Assembly: GCF_014656195.1 (NCBI RefSeq) | Contig: NZ_BNBY01000004.1 | Coordinates: 299,790 to 363,789 of the forward strand | Source: Kitasatospora xanthocidica | GTDB taxonomy: Bacteria > Actinomycetota > Actinomycetes > Streptomycetales > Streptomycetaceae | DNA length: 64,000 nt | Reading direction: 5' to 3' | In this document: positions 28,630-38,637 of the stretch, in pieces | Layout: each line of letters starts with the position of its first letter | Position numbering within the stretch: the stretch's first letter is position 1 | The notes under the pieces: generated by a model | What the model was told of the DNA's origin: nothing | Seen by the model: the letters and a program-made list of their open reading frames with translations, nothing else | Databases searched by the model: none | Translations under genes and position numbers: made by a program

Positions 28630-30123
28630 ATGGCACGGATCGTCATCATCGGCGCAGGAATGAGCGGGCTCGCGGCGGCCTCCCGGCTGGCGACCCTCGG
28701 GCACCGGGTGACGGTCTGCGAGGCGAGCGGTACGTACGGGGGCATGGTCGGCCGCCACGAGCGGGACGGCTTCGCCTTCGACACCGGGCCCGGGCTGCTC
28801 GCCCTGCCCGCGGTCTACCGCGACCTCGCGCTGAAGACCGGCAAGGAGCCGCTGGAGCAGCTGGTCGAGCTGGCCCCGGTCGAACCGGAGAGCCGGCACC
28901 TCTTCCCCGACGGCACCGCCGTCACCCTGCCCAACGCCTCCCGCGGCGGCGTCGGCCAGGCCCTGGACGCCGCCTTCGGGGCCGGCTCGGGCGCCCGCTG
29001 GAGCGCGGTGATGAACCACGGCCGGACGGTCTGGGAGGCCACCCGCCGCCCGCTGCTGGAGGAGCCGCTCCCCGCCGACCGGGCGTTCCTGGGCACCGAC
29101 CCGTACCCCGTGCCCCCGCGCACCGGCCTGGCCCGGCTGCGCCGTGCCGCGCCGTGGACCCTGCGGGACGTGGCGCTGCGGCAGCTGGACGGCCACCCCG
29201 GGCTCACCGCCCTGCTGTTCGAGTCCGCGCTCCGGTACGGCTTCGCCCCGGGCCGGGCCCCCGCCGGGGCCACCGTGCTGCCGTACATGGAGCAGTCCTT
29301 CGGCGTCTGGTACGTCCGGGGCGGCCTGCGGGCCCTGGCGGAGGCGGTGTACCGGCGCTGCGAGCTGCGCAAGGTCGACTTCCGCTTCGACACGCCCGTC
29401 ACCCGGGTCGTGGTCGAGGACGGCCGGGCGCGCGGCGTCGAGACGGCGGGCGGCCGGATCCCGGCGGACCTGGTGCTCTCGGCGATGGACGCCGGCGCGC
29501 TGTTCGGCCGGGGACTGGCCGACTGGCCCGGGAAGCCGGCCGCCGGGTGGCGGCCGTCCGGGGCGCCCGGCCGGTTCGTCCTGCTGCTGGCCCTGCGCGA
29601 CCCCCGGCCGGAGGGCACCGCGCACCGCACGGTGGTGCACGCGGCGGACCCGGCCGCCGAGGAGCGGGCGCTGACCGGCGCCGGCCCGCTCTGCGAGCGC
29701 CCGACCGTGCAGGTGCTGCGCCCGGACGACCCCGCGCTGCGTCCCGACGCGGCGCACGAGAGCGTGGTGCTGACCGTGACCGTCCCGGCCCGCGGCGAGG
29801 TCGACTGGAGCGCCCCCGGCGTCGCCGACCGGTACGCCGACCGGGTGCTCGCCCACGTCGACGCGGCCGGTCTGGGCCTGCGCGAGCGGGTGCTGTGGCG
29901 GGTGGTGCGCACCCCGGAGGACACCCGCCGGGAGACCGGCGCCCCGGACGGCTCGGTGGCCCTGCCCGTCCTCGCCGGCGCCGACGGCGAATGGCTGAAG
30001 ACCGCCAACGAGACGCCCGTCCCGGGCCTCTACCTGATCGGCGGCACCGCCCACCCGGGCGGCGGCCTCGCCCGGGTCGGCATGTCGGCCTGCATCGCGG
30101 CCGCCCTGGTGGGACCGGCCTAG
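28630..30123 (+). CDS. FAD-dependent oxidoreductase, phytoene-desaturase/amine-oxidase fold
   Basis: NAD(P)/FAD-binding oxidoreductase of 497 residues. N-terminal dinucleotide fold IVIIGAGMSGLAAASRLATLG, then the CrtI-type EASGTYGGMVGRHERDGFAFDTGPGLLALP region, GGLRALAEAV in the middle, and the C-terminal FAD motif YLIGGTAHPGGGLARVGMSA. Overall it resembles carotenoid desaturase-like proteins, but no carotenoid genes accompany it, so the substrate is open. The TAG stop falls inside the left terminal repeat of the MITE-like element at 30121. Confidence 0.88.
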   Translation: MARIVIIGAGMSGLAAASRLATLGHRVTVCEASGTYGGMVGRHERDGFAFDTGPGLLALPAVYRDLALKTGKEPLEQLVELAPVEPESRHLFPDGTAVTLPNASRGGVGQALDAAFGAGSGARWSAVMNHGRTVWEATRRPLLEEPLPADRAFLGTDPYPVPPRTGLARLRRAAPWTLRDVALRQLDGHPGLTALLFESALRYGFAPGRAPAGATVLPYMEQSFGVWYVRGGLRALAEAVYRRCELRKVDFRFDTPVTRVVVEDGRARGVETAGGRIPADLVLSAMDAGALFGRGLADWPGKPAAGWRPSGAPGRFVLLLALRDPRPEGTAHRTVVHAADPAAEERALTGAGPLCERPTVQVLRPDDPALRPDAAHESVVLTVTVPARGEVDWSAPGVADRYADRVLAHVDAAGLGLRERVLWRVVRTPEDTRRETGAPDGSVALPVLAGADGEWLKTANETPVPGLYLIGGTAHPGGGLARVGMSACIAAALVGPA

Positions 30124-30287
30124 GCCCTCTCTTTCGGATCTTGTCGGATCAGCGCGCGGCGTTGGGCGCCCGGCTGGGCGTGCCGGCGGATCGTCCTCGT
30201 ACTGGGTCGTACTTGGATGATTCGCCGGTGCGTCCAGGCGGGATGCCCGGCGTCGTGCGCCCGGCAAGATCCGAAAGAGAGGGCCTA
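30121..30287. mobile_element. MITE-like element with perfect 23-bp terminal inverted repeats
   Basis: A 167-bp non-coding segment bounded by perfect inverted repeats of 23 bp (30121-30143 and 30265-30287), each beginning TA then GGCCCTCTCTTTCGGATC. The flanking TA on both sides looks like a TA target-site duplication. The inner sequence resembles ends of Streptomyces insertion sequences of the IS5-like type as I remember them, with no room for a transposase. It therefore looks like a deletion-derived MITE moved in trans. Removing it leaves GGCC-TA-AGG, so the upstream oxidoreductase gene would still stop, with TAA in place of TAG. Confidence 0.85.
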
Positions 30288-30301
30288 AGGACCCGGCCGG
30301 G

Positions 30302-31165
30302 TCAGCCCTGGTGCCAGGTGTTCTGCTGCTGGTAGCCGTAGGTCTGGTCGTACGTCGGCTGCTGCGGGATGCCCTGGGTCTGCGGGTCCGGCTGGGGCTG
30401 CCACTGCTGCTGGTGCTGGACGTTCGGGTCCCAGGCCTGGTGCTGCTGCTGGTAGCCGGCGTACTGGTCCTGGTGCCCCTGCTGCTGGTAGCCGCCGTAG
30501 GGGTCCTGCTGCTGCGGGTCCTGCTGCTGGGGGTAGGCGCCGTAGGCCTGGTCGTAGGCGTACGCGGGCTGCTGCTGGGTCTGCCACTGCTGCTGGTCGT
30601 AGCCGCCCTGGTAGGCGCCGGCGTACGGGTCCTGGACCTGCTGCTGCGGCTGCTGCTCGTAGTACCCGGGGGCGTAGACGCCGTCCTGGGCGAGTTCCCG
30701 CATCTCGAAGGCGGCGGTCTGCTCGACCTCCGGCGCCTCGTCCGGCACCGGCAGCGGCGCGGGCTCGAAGGCCGGGGGCTCCTCGACGGCGCTGACCTCG
30801 CCGACCCGCTCCTCGGCGACCGCGACGGCCGCCACCGCGGCCCCGCCGCCGGTGAGCGCGCCGAGCAGCGGCACCTTGGCGAGCGGGCCGGGCAGGCTGC
30901 CGTCGGCCTGCCGCAGGGACCAGCCGTTCCGGTAGCCGCGCTTGACCGACAGCGTGACGAAGGCCTGGCCGACCGCGAACAGCGCCGCGCCGAGGCCGAT
31001 CACCACGACCGATTCGAGGCTCATCCCGGCGGCCACGCCCAGGAAGCCGGTCAGGGCCAGCACCCGCCAGTGCAGCGGCGCCCGGTTCTGCAGCAGCACC
31101 TCGGCCAGCAGCCAGAGCGCCACCACCGCCAACGCGGCGTACAGCAGCAGGTATCCGATGCCCAT
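30302..31165 (-). CDS. membrane protein with long Q/Y-rich cytoplasmic tail
   Basis: Unrecognised protein of 287 residues. Three hydrophobic helices occupy the N terminus (about 3-21, 32-50 and a segment near 52-70), followed by SVKRGYRNGWSLRQADGS, a short A/V-rich stretch, an acidic P/E-rich linker and a ~140-residue tail dominated by Q, Y, G and P (repeats such as QQQDP, GGYQQQ, YAGYQQQ). That composition is prion-like and predicted disordered. I start at the ATG at 31165, where the membrane helix begins; an open frame continues upstream without plausible sequence. Possible role as a scaffold is pure inference. Confidence 0.75.
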   Translation of the reverse strand: MGIGYLLLYAALAVVALWLLAEVLLQNRAPLHWRVLALTGFLGVAAGMSLESVVVIGLGAALFAVGQAFVTLSVKRGYRNGWSLRQADGSLPGPLAKVPLLGALTGGGAAVAAVAVAEERVGEVSAVEEPPAFEPAPLPVPDEAPEVEQTAAFEMRELAQDGVYAPGYYEQQPQQQVQDPYAGAYQGGYDQQQWQTQQQPAYAYDQAYGAYPQQQDPQQQDPYGGYQQQGHQDQYAGYQQQHQAWDPNVQHQQQWQPQPDPQTQGIPQQPTYDQTYGYQQQNTWHQG

Positions 31166-31376
31166 CCGCCCGCTACCTCCAGTCGCGTGCCCGCGCGTCC
31201 AAGCCGCGCGTGTGCGGCGACTGTACCGGTTCAACGGCCGGGGTACCGCATCGCGTTCCCACGGCGCCCGGACCCGGCCGCACACGACCGAGCCCGCCAC
31301 CGTCGGTACGGTGACGGGCCCGTGAACGGCCGCCGTCGGCGGGGCTTCGACCCGGCCCGGAAGGGGACCGGGCCGG

Positions 31377-32291
31377 TCAGCGCCGGTGCAGCCCGAGGTT
31401 CTGGTAGATCTCCAGCGTCGCCGTCGAGTGGTTGAGCGTGATGAAGTGCAGACCGGGCGCGCCCTCGGCGAGGAGGCGTTCGGCCATCGCCGTGGCGTGC
31501 TCCATTCCGACGGCCCGCAGCGCCGCCGGGTCGTCGATGGCCGCCCGCAGGCGGGCCTCCAGGTCGGCGGGGAAGGGCGAACCGCTGAGCTGCGGGAAGC
31601 GCTCCAGCTGCTTGGCGTTGGTGACCGGCATGATCTCCGGGATGATCGGCGTCTCGCAGCCGGCGGCGGTCACCCGGTCGCGCAGCCGCAGGTAGTCGTC
31701 GACCTCGAAGAACATCTGGGTGATCGCGTAGTCGGCGCCGGAGCGGATCTTCGCGACGAAGTGCCGGATGTCCTCGTCCCAGTCCGTCGACCGCGGGTGC
31801 ATGTTCGGCGAGGCCGCGACGCCGACGCAGAAGTCGCCGATGCCCTTGATCAGCTCCACCAGCTCGTAGGCGTAGGTGACGCCCTCGGGGTGGCTGACCC
31901 ACTCGCCCATCGGGTCGCCGGGCGGGTCGCCCCGGACCGCGAGGACGTTGCGCACGCCCTGGTCGGCGTACTGGCCGATGATGTTGCGCAGCTCGGCGAT
32001 CGAGTGGTCGACGGCGGTCAGGTGGGCGACCGGGGTCAGCGTGGTCTCGGTCGCGATCCGGCCGACCATGTTGACCGTGCGCTCACGCGAGGAGCCGCCG
32101 GCGCCGTACGTCATGCAGACGAAGTTGGGGTCGAGCGGTTCGAGTCGGCGGATGGCGTCCCAGAGCTTCTGCTCGCCGGCCTCGGTGCGCGGCGGCATGA
32201 ACTCGAAGGAGAAGGAGCGCTTGCCGGCCGCCAGGAGATCGCGGACCGTCAGCGCGCGATCCGTTCTCGTGGATGCGATACCGAGTGCCAT
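31377..32291 (-). CDS. metF: methylenetetrahydrofolate reductase MetF
   Basis: FAD enzyme reducing 5,10-methylene-THF to 5-methyl-THF for methionine synthesis. The 304 residues show [13 protein letters not shown] near the N terminus, [24 protein letters not shown], a Gln/FAD region [19 protein letters not shown] and [11 protein letters not shown] at the end. The ATG at 32291 is preceded by TAGCCT 6 bases away, so transcription may start at or next to the start codon. A hairpin (32304-32325) overlaps the -10/spacer region. Single-gene unit, divergent from the polyprenyl synthase. Confidence 0.97.
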   Translation of the reverse strand: MALGIASTRTDRALTVRDLLAAGKRSFSFEFMPPRTEAGEQKLWDAIRRLEPLDPNFVCMTYGAGGSSRERTVNMVGRIATETTLTPVAHLTAVDHSIAELRNIIGQYADQGVRNVLAVRGDPPGDPMGEWVSHPEGVTYAYELVELIKGIGDFCVGVAASPNMHPRSTDWDEDIRHFVAKIRSGADYAITQMFFEVDDYLRLRDRVTAAGCETPIIPEIMPVTNAKQLERFPQLSGSPFPADLEARLRAAIDDPAALRAVGMEHATAMAERLLAEGAPGLHFITLNHSTATLEIYQNLGLHRR

Positions 32292-32303
32292 ATCGGCAGG
32301 CTA

Positions 32304-32325
32304 TCCGGCCTTGGAGGAGGCCGGA
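32304..32325. promoter_or_regulatory. inverted repeat TCCGGCC/GGCCGGA in the metF promoter
   Basis: Perfect 7-bp arms with an 8-bp loop immediately upstream of the presumed metF -10 (AGGCTA on the plus strand, 32298-32303). Its position between where -35 and -10 should be fits a repressor operator; the regulator is unknown. Confidence 0.5.
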
Positions 32326-32556
32326 CATCCCGGTTCCACGGATTGAGACAAAAGATGGACGGCATTCCGGTTGGTCCGGGGCAACTCCGGGGCAACTCCC
32401 GGGCATCTCCGCGGCAACCGCCCAGCAACTGTCCGCCACTCCCTGGCGCCGCCCCGGCGCGCCGGCCCCGCGAGCCACCCCCGGGGCCGCTCGCACGCCC
32501 GTTCCCAGTCGCCCCGCTACGCTTGCCACACCCCAGAGAACCAGCGGAGCCCCATC

Positions 32557-33687
32557 GTGATCTCGTCCAGCACCCGGCCGGCCAACCCCATTGACGTGGA
32601 GGACGTCCGCACACGCGTCAACGCCGCGCTCGCCGCGTTCATGGACGGCCAGTCCGCGCTGCTCGGAAGGATCTCGCCCCAGCTGGGCCCCGCCTCCGAC
32701 GCGCTGCGCGACTTCCTGCTGGACGGCGGCAAGCGGCTGCGCCCGGCCTTCTGCTACTGGGGCTGGCGCGCCGCCGGCGGCCCGGCCGACGGCTCCGGGG
32801 GCGACGGCTCCGGGGGCGACGGCATCGCCAACGCGGCCGCCGCCCTGGAGCTGCTCCAGGCGAGCGCCCTGGTGCACGACGACCTGATGGACCGCAGCGA
32901 CACCCGCCGCGGCCTGCCCTCGGTCCACCGTCGCTTCGAGGCCCTGCACCGGGACAGCGGCTGGCGCGGCGACCGCGAGCAGTACGGCGCCTCGGCCGCC
33001 GTCCTGCTCGGCGACCTGCTGCTGATCTGGTGCGACGAGCTGTTCCTGCGCTCGGGCCTGGAGCCGGCCGCCGTCCTGGCCGCCAAGCCGGTGTTCGACC
33101 TGATGCGCACCGAGGTCATGCTCGGCCAGTACCTGGACGTGCTGGAGCCGGTGGCCGGCGACTCGACGGACGAGGGCGCGCTGGACCGGGCGCGGACCGT
33201 GCTGCACTACAAGTCCGCGAAGTACACGATCGAGCGACCGCTGCAGGTCGGCGCGCTGCTCGCCGGAGCCGGCCCCGAGCTGGTCGAGGCCCTCGGGGCG
33301 TTCGGGCTGCCGCTGGGCGAGGCCTTCCAGCTGCGCGACGACCTGCTCGGCGTCTTCGGCGACCCGGCCGTCACCGGCAAGCCCGCCGGGGACGACCTGC
33401 GCGAGGGCAAGCGCACCCTGCTGGTCGCGCACGCGATGCGCGGCCTGCCCGCCGCCGACGCCCGGCACCTGGACGAGCGGCTCGGCGCGCCGGACCTGGC
33501 GCCCGAGGAGGTCGCCGGACTGCGCGGGCTGGTCGCCCGCAGCGGCGCGCCAGAGCTGGTGGAGCACCGGATCGAGGAGCTGATGCGGCAGTCGCTGGCC
33601 GCGCTGGCGGCGGCGCCGCTGGCCGACGAGCGGGCCCGCGGGGTGCTGCTGGCGCTGGCCGAGGCCGCCACCGTCCGCAAGTACTGA
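32557..33687 (+). CDS. polyprenyl (isoprenyl) diphosphate synthase
   Basis: Trans-prenyltransferase of the FPP/GGPP/long-chain family, 376 residues. Motifs: GGKRLRPAF (about 54-62), first aspartate-rich DDLMDRSD with the chain-elongation site upstream, LLGDLLLIW, and second aspartate-rich region LRDDLLGVFGDP. A short DGSGGDGSGGDG insertion lies before the first motif. GTG at 32557 with GCGGAGC upstream. In mycobacteria the idsA2 gene lies at this place beside metF. Chain length cannot be read safely from the sequence; GGPP or a longer product is likely. Convergent with thiE. Confidence 0.93.
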   Translation: MISSSTRPANPIDVEDVRTRVNAALAAFMDGQSALLGRISPQLGPASDALRDFLLDGGKRLRPAFCYWGWRAAGGPADGSGGDGSGGDGIANAAAALELLQASALVHDDLMDRSDTRRGLPSVHRRFEALHRDSGWRGDREQYGASAAVLLGDLLLIWCDELFLRSGLEPAAVLAAKPVFDLMRTEVMLGQYLDVLEPVAGDSTDEGALDRARTVLHYKSAKYTIERPLQVGALLAGAGPELVEALGAFGLPLGEAFQLRDDLLGVFGDPAVTGKPAGDDLREGKRTLLVAHAMRGLPAADARHLDERLGAPDLAPEEVAGLRGLVARSGAPELVEHRIEELMRQSLAALAAAPLADERARGVLLALAEAATVRKY

Positions 33688-33760
33688 GGGACGGCGGCGG
33701 CCCGGGGCCAGGCGGCCTGGAGTTCAGGCGGCCCGGAGGGGGCAGTCAGCCCCGGGGGAG

Positions 33761-34411
33761 TCAGCTGGACCGCACCCGGCGGGACAGCTCGGCGGCGGCC
33801 GCCCGCGGGTCCTCCGCGGCGGTGATGGCCCGGACCACGACGATCCGGCGGGCACCGGCGGCCAGCACCTCGTCCACATTGCCGAGGTCGATCCCGCCGA
33901 TCGCGAACCACGGCCGGTCGGTGACCTGCTTAGCCGCGTACGAGACCAGGCCGAGGCCCGGTGCCGGGCGGCCCGGCTTGGTCGGGGTCGGCCACACCGG
34001 GCCGGTGCAGAAGTAGTCCACGCCCGGCTCGGCGACCGCCGCGTCCACCTCGGACTCGGCGTGGCAGGACCGGCCGATCAGCACGTCCTCGCCCAGGATC
34101 GCCCGGGCGGCCGGGACCGGCAGGTCGTCCTGGCCGAGGTGCAGCACGTCCGGCCGGGCCGCGTGGGCGACGTCGGCGCGGTCGTTGACGGACAGCAGCT
34201 TGCCGTGCCGGCGGCAGGCGTCGGCGAAGACCTCCAGGGCCGCCAGCTCCTGCTTGGCCTCCAGGCCCTTGTCACGCAGCTGGACGATGTCCACGCCGCC
34301 CGCCAGCGCCGCGTCGAGGAACTCGGCGAGGTCGCCCTGCTCCCGCCTGGCGTCGGTGCACAGGTAGAGGCGCGCGTCCGCCAGGCGGGCGCGCAGGGTG
34401 TCCGCCGCCAT
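33761..34411 (-). CDS. thiE: thiamine phosphate synthase ThiE
   Basis: Couples HMP-PP with the thiazole phosphate to give thiamine phosphate. The 216-residue TIM barrel shows [64 protein letters not shown] and [11 protein letters not shown]. Start ATG at 34411 overlaps the stop of the Rv2175c-type gene (TGATG). Although it faces the thiOSG operon across another gene, it lacks an obvious riboswitch of its own. Confidence 0.95.
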   Translation of the reverse strand: MAADTLRARLADARLYLCTDARREQGDLAEFLDAALAGGVDIVQLRDKGLEAKQELAALEVFADACRRHGKLLSVNDRADVAHAARPDVLHLGQDDLPVPAARAILGEDVLIGRSCHAESEVDAAVAEPGVDYFCTGPVWPTPTKPGRPAPGLGLVSYAAKQVTDRPWFAIGGIDLGNVDEVLAAGARRIVVVRAITAAEDPRAAAAELSRRVRSS

Positions 34412-34776
34412 CAGATCAGCATCGCCTGGGCACGGCGCTTCACCTCGGTACCGCGGTTCTCCCGCAGTGCCTGGATCGGGCTGCCGGGCAGCGACGGGTC
34501 CTCGGTGAAGAGCCACTCCAGGATCTCCACGTCGTTGTACCCGCAGTCGCGCAGCACGGTCAGGGTGCCGGACAGGTGCTTGACCAGGCCCGGGCCGTCG
34601 ATGAACGCCGCAGGGACCTGCAGCGACTTGTTCGGGCCGCGCCGGACGGCGATCAGGCCGCCGTTCTTGACCAGGTCACGTACCTCGGTGACCCGGACCC
34701 CCCACTGCTCCGAGATGTCGGGGAGGTACATCCAGTCGGTGACCAGGGCTTCAATCTTGCTTTCGATCTCGCTCAC
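34411..34776 (-). CDS. Rv2175c-type winged-helix DNA-binding protein
   Basis: DNA-binding protein of 121 residues: helix-turn-helix-like [25 protein letters not shown] (about 15-40), [20 protein letters not shown] and a C-terminal helical part ending KRRAQAML. The M. tuberculosis homologue is a substrate of the Ser/Thr kinase PknL, whose gene is its neighbour; here a PASTA kinase gene lies 3.9 kb away. GTG at 34776 is preferred, where the conserved sequence begins. Overlaps thiE by one base. Confidence 0.88.
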   Translation of the reverse strand: MSEIESKIEALVTDWMYLPDISEQWGVRVTEVRDLVKNGGLIAVRRGPNKSLQVPAAFIDGPGLVKHLSGTLTVLRDCGYNDVEILEWLFTEDPSLPGSPIQALRENRGTEVKRRAQAMLI

Positions 34777-34818
34777 GCCACCAGACTGCCACCTCCGCGG
34801 CCCGTCGCGCACCAGCCG

Positions 34819-36018
34819 CTACCCCGCGACCGCCGACTTCAGCGGCACCGCCGGGTCCGCGGCGAGGACCGGATCCAGCGCCGCACCCCGCTCGACCAGC
34901 TTCCGCCCCTGGGTGAGGTCGCGCGGCCGGTCCACCGTCAGCAGGGCGCTCGGCACCCCGGCGCGCAGCCAGAGCACCGTCCAGGAGGCGTCCCGCGGGC
35001 CGCCGCGCCACAGGAGCTCGTCGCCCTCGGCGTGCCGGCCCGCGTACTGGACCATCCGCCCGAACTGCTCCGACCAGAAGTACGGCACCGGGTCGTACGG
35101 CGGCGCGTCCGCGCCGAGGACGGCGGCGGCCACCGCGTCGCCGGACTGCAGCGCGTGGTCCCAGTGCTGGACGGCCAGCCGGCCGCCGGCCCGGGCCGAG
35201 GGGTAGCTGACGCAGTCGCCCGCCGCGAAGACGCCGGGCAGGGCGGTGCGCAGCCGCGCGTCCACCACGACGGCGCCGGTCCCGTCCAGCTCCACGCCGG
35301 AGCCGGCCAGCCACCCGGTCGCGGGCCGGGCACCGATGCCGACCACCACCTCGTCGGCGGGCAGGTGCGAGCCGTCCGCCAGCAGCACCGCGCCCGGCTC
35401 GACGGCGGCCACCCCGACCCCGCAGCGCAGGTCCACGCCCGCCTCCGCGTACCAGGCCGCCATCGCCGAGCCGACCGCGGTCGGAAGCGCGCCCGGCAGC
35501 GGCGCCGGGCCCGCCTCGACCACGGTCACCTCGCAGCCCGCCTGGCGCGCGGCGGTGGACACCTCGGCGCCGATCCAGCCCGCGCCGACCAGCACCAGCC
35601 GCAGACCGGGGCGCAGCAGCGCGCGCAGCGCCAGCGCGTCGTCCAGGGTGTGCAGCAGGTGCGCCCGCTCGGCGCCGGGCAGGGCGCGGGGCACGGCGCC
35701 GGTGGCGATCACCAGCGAGTCGTACGGGAGGTCGCCGCCGTCGGTGTGCAGCACGCCGGGGGTGAGGCCGGTGGCCCGGCGGCCGGTGAGGACCTCGATG
35801 CCCAGGAGCGCGTAGTCGATGTCCAGCGTGGTGCTGTCGCTCTTGCCGAGCAGCACGTCCTTGGAGAGCGGCGGCCGGTCGTACGGCGCGTGCGGCTCCT
35901 CGCCGACCAGCGTGATCCGCCCCCGCCACCCGCCCTGCCGCAGCTTCAGGGCGCACTGCGCCCCGGCCAGCCCGGCCCCGACGACGACCACCCGATCCGT
36001 TCCGCTCAGCTCTGCCAC
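34819..36018 (-). CDS. NAD(P)/FAD-dependent oxidoreductase (ferredoxin-reductase type)
   Basis: Flavoprotein of about 399 residues with an N-terminal FAD fold VVVVGAGLAGAQCALKLRQ, the sequence APYDRPPLSKDVLLG and CxxC-free second fold VLVGAGWIGAEVSTAARQAG, then GIGARPATGW and VFAAGDCVSYPS. This is the BphA4/rubredoxin-ferredoxin-reductase pattern. I use GTG at 36018 because TACAGT sits 7 bases before it (leaderless pattern); an in-frame GTG at 36027 and ATG at 36042 are alternatives. Divergent from the thiamine operon; electron partner unknown. Confidence 0.88.
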   Translation of the reverse strand: MAELSGTDRVVVVGAGLAGAQCALKLRQGGWRGRITLVGEEPHAPYDRPPLSKDVLLGKSDSTTLDIDYALLGIEVLTGRRATGLTPGVLHTDGGDLPYDSLVIATGAVPRALPGAERAHLLHTLDDALALRALLRPGLRLVLVGAGWIGAEVSTAARQAGCEVTVVEAGPAPLPGALPTAVGSAMAAWYAEAGVDLRCGVGVAAVEPGAVLLADGSHLPADEVVVGIGARPATGWLAGSGVELDGTGAVVVDARLRTALPGVFAAGDCVSYPSARAGGRLAVQHWDHALQSGDAVAAAVLGADAPPYDPVPYFWSEQFGRMVQYAGRHAEGDELLWRGGPRDASWTVLWLRAGVPSALLTVDRPRDLTQGRKLVERGAALDPVLAADPAVPLKSAVAG

Positions 36019-36170
36019 GCCCGTCACTGTACTCAGCGGCACGGCGCCGCCCGGGAGCCGTCCACCCGTCGTACGGGCCTTCGCTCACACCCGGGCCCCC
36101 GCCGACCTCCCCCTGTCCACCCCTCGTACGGCCTTCGGCCGCACCGCGCCCCGGCGTTATGGTGGGGGCA

Positions 36171-36263
36171 CCATCACGGGAGCCCGGCGAACCGGGCTGA
36201 GAGGCGGGCTGGCACGGCCTGCGACCGTCCGAACCTGATCCGGGTCATACCGGCGAAGGGAGA
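36171..36263 (+). ncRNA. TPP (THI-box) riboswitch
   Basis: Thi-box consensus in order: CACGGGAGCC, CTGAGAGG at 36197-36204, GACCGTCCGAACCTGATCCG and GGTCATACCGGCGAAGGGA. It ends about 10 bases before the thiO start; the last part includes the ribosome-binding site region, so TPP binding probably blocks translation. TTATGGT at about 36157 just upstream can serve as -10. Binds thiamine pyrophosphate and represses thiOSG when thiamine is ample. Confidence 0.97.
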
Positions 36264-36272
36264 GGAGCGGCT

Positions 36273-37450
36273 TTGACACGCTTGTCATCAACCGCCCGTG
36301 CCGACGTCCTGGTGATCGGCGGAGGCGTCATCGGCCTCGCCGTCGCCTGGCGGGCGGCGCAGCGCGGGCTGCGGACCGCCGTGGTCGACCCGTCCCCCGG
36401 CGGCGGCGCCGGCCGGGTCGCAGCGGGGATGCTCGCCCCGGTCACCGAACTCCAGTACGGCGAGGAGCCGCTGCTGCGCCTCGGCATGGCCTCCAACGAG
36501 CGGTACGCGGACTTCGCCGCCGAGCTCACCGGGGCGAGCGGCGGCCAGGACACCGGATACCGCCGGTGCGGCACGGTCGCCGTCGCGCTGGACTCCGACG
36601 ACCGCGAGGAACTGCGCGAACTGCACGCCTTCCACCGGCGGCTGGGCCTGGAATCGACCTGGCTGACCGGCCGGGAGGCCCGCAAGCTGGAGCCGATGCT
36701 CGCCCCCGGGGTGCGCGGCGGCCTGCACGTCGCGGACGACCACCAGGTGGACGGCCGCCGGCTGCTCACCGCGCTGCTCCAGGCCTGCGAGAACGCCGGG
36801 GTCCTGGTCCACCGCGCCGAGGCGGTGGAGCTGCTGGTCGAGGGCGACCGCGCGGTCGGCGCCCGGCTGAGCACCCACGAGACCCTGGCCGCCGGGCAGG
36901 TCGTGCTCGCCGCCGGCCCGCACAGCCACCGGCTGGCCGGGCTGCCCGGGGGCGTGCTGCCCGCGATCCGACCGGTGAAGGGGCAGGTCCTGCGCCTGCG
37001 GGTGCCCGACGCCTACCGGCCGTTCCTCTCCCGCAACGTCCGTGCCGTGGTGCGCGGTCAGCACATCTACCTGGTGCCGCGGGAGAACGGCGAGCTGGTG
37101 ATCGGCGCGACCACCGAGGAGCAGGGCTACGACACCACCGTCACCGCCGGCGGGGTGTACGAACTCCTGCGTGACGCCCATGAGTTGGTCCCCGGCCTGA
37201 CCGAACTCCCGCTGCTGGAGACCTCGGCGGGCCTGCGCCCCGGCTCCCCCGACAACGCACCGCTGCTCGGCCCGACGGCGCTGCCCGGGCTGGTCGCCGC
37301 GACCGGCCACTACCGCAACGGCGTCCTGCTCACCCCGGTGACCGCCGATCTGGTCGCCGAGTACCTCGCCACCGGCGAACTCCCCGAACTGGCACAGCCG
37401 TTCACCCCCACCCGGTTCTCCCCCGCCCGCTCCACCACGAAGGCCCTGGC

Positions 37451-37454
<4 letters not shown>
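36273..37454 (+). CDS. thiO: glycine oxidase ThiO
   Basis: Flavoenzyme converting glycine to dehydroglycine for thiazole synthesis. The 393 residues begin with the FAD fold (VLVIGGGVIGLAVAWRAAQRG), contain RVAAGMLAPVTELQ, GPHSHRLAGLPG, PVKGQVLRL, VYLVPRENGELVIGATTEEQG-like QHIYLVPRENGELVIGA, and GLRPGSPDNAPLLGPT. TTG start at 36273 with GGGAGAGGAG upstream, right after the TPP riboswitch. Overlaps thiS by four bases. Confidence 0.94.
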
Positions 37455-38534
<1,080 letters not shown>

Positions 38535-38637
38535 CCCGTTTCGACCGCGCTCCGACGTGTCACAACCCGGGCACAGCCGGGCCCTGAGGCGGTGTCCTCC
38601 GGGTCCGGCCGCCCGGCCCGGCACTAGACTCGCCCGG

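Noticed and set aside
30144..30264. A transposase or small gene inside the inverted-repeat element.
   Set aside because: About 120 bp with no open frame of useful length; the element is non-autonomous.
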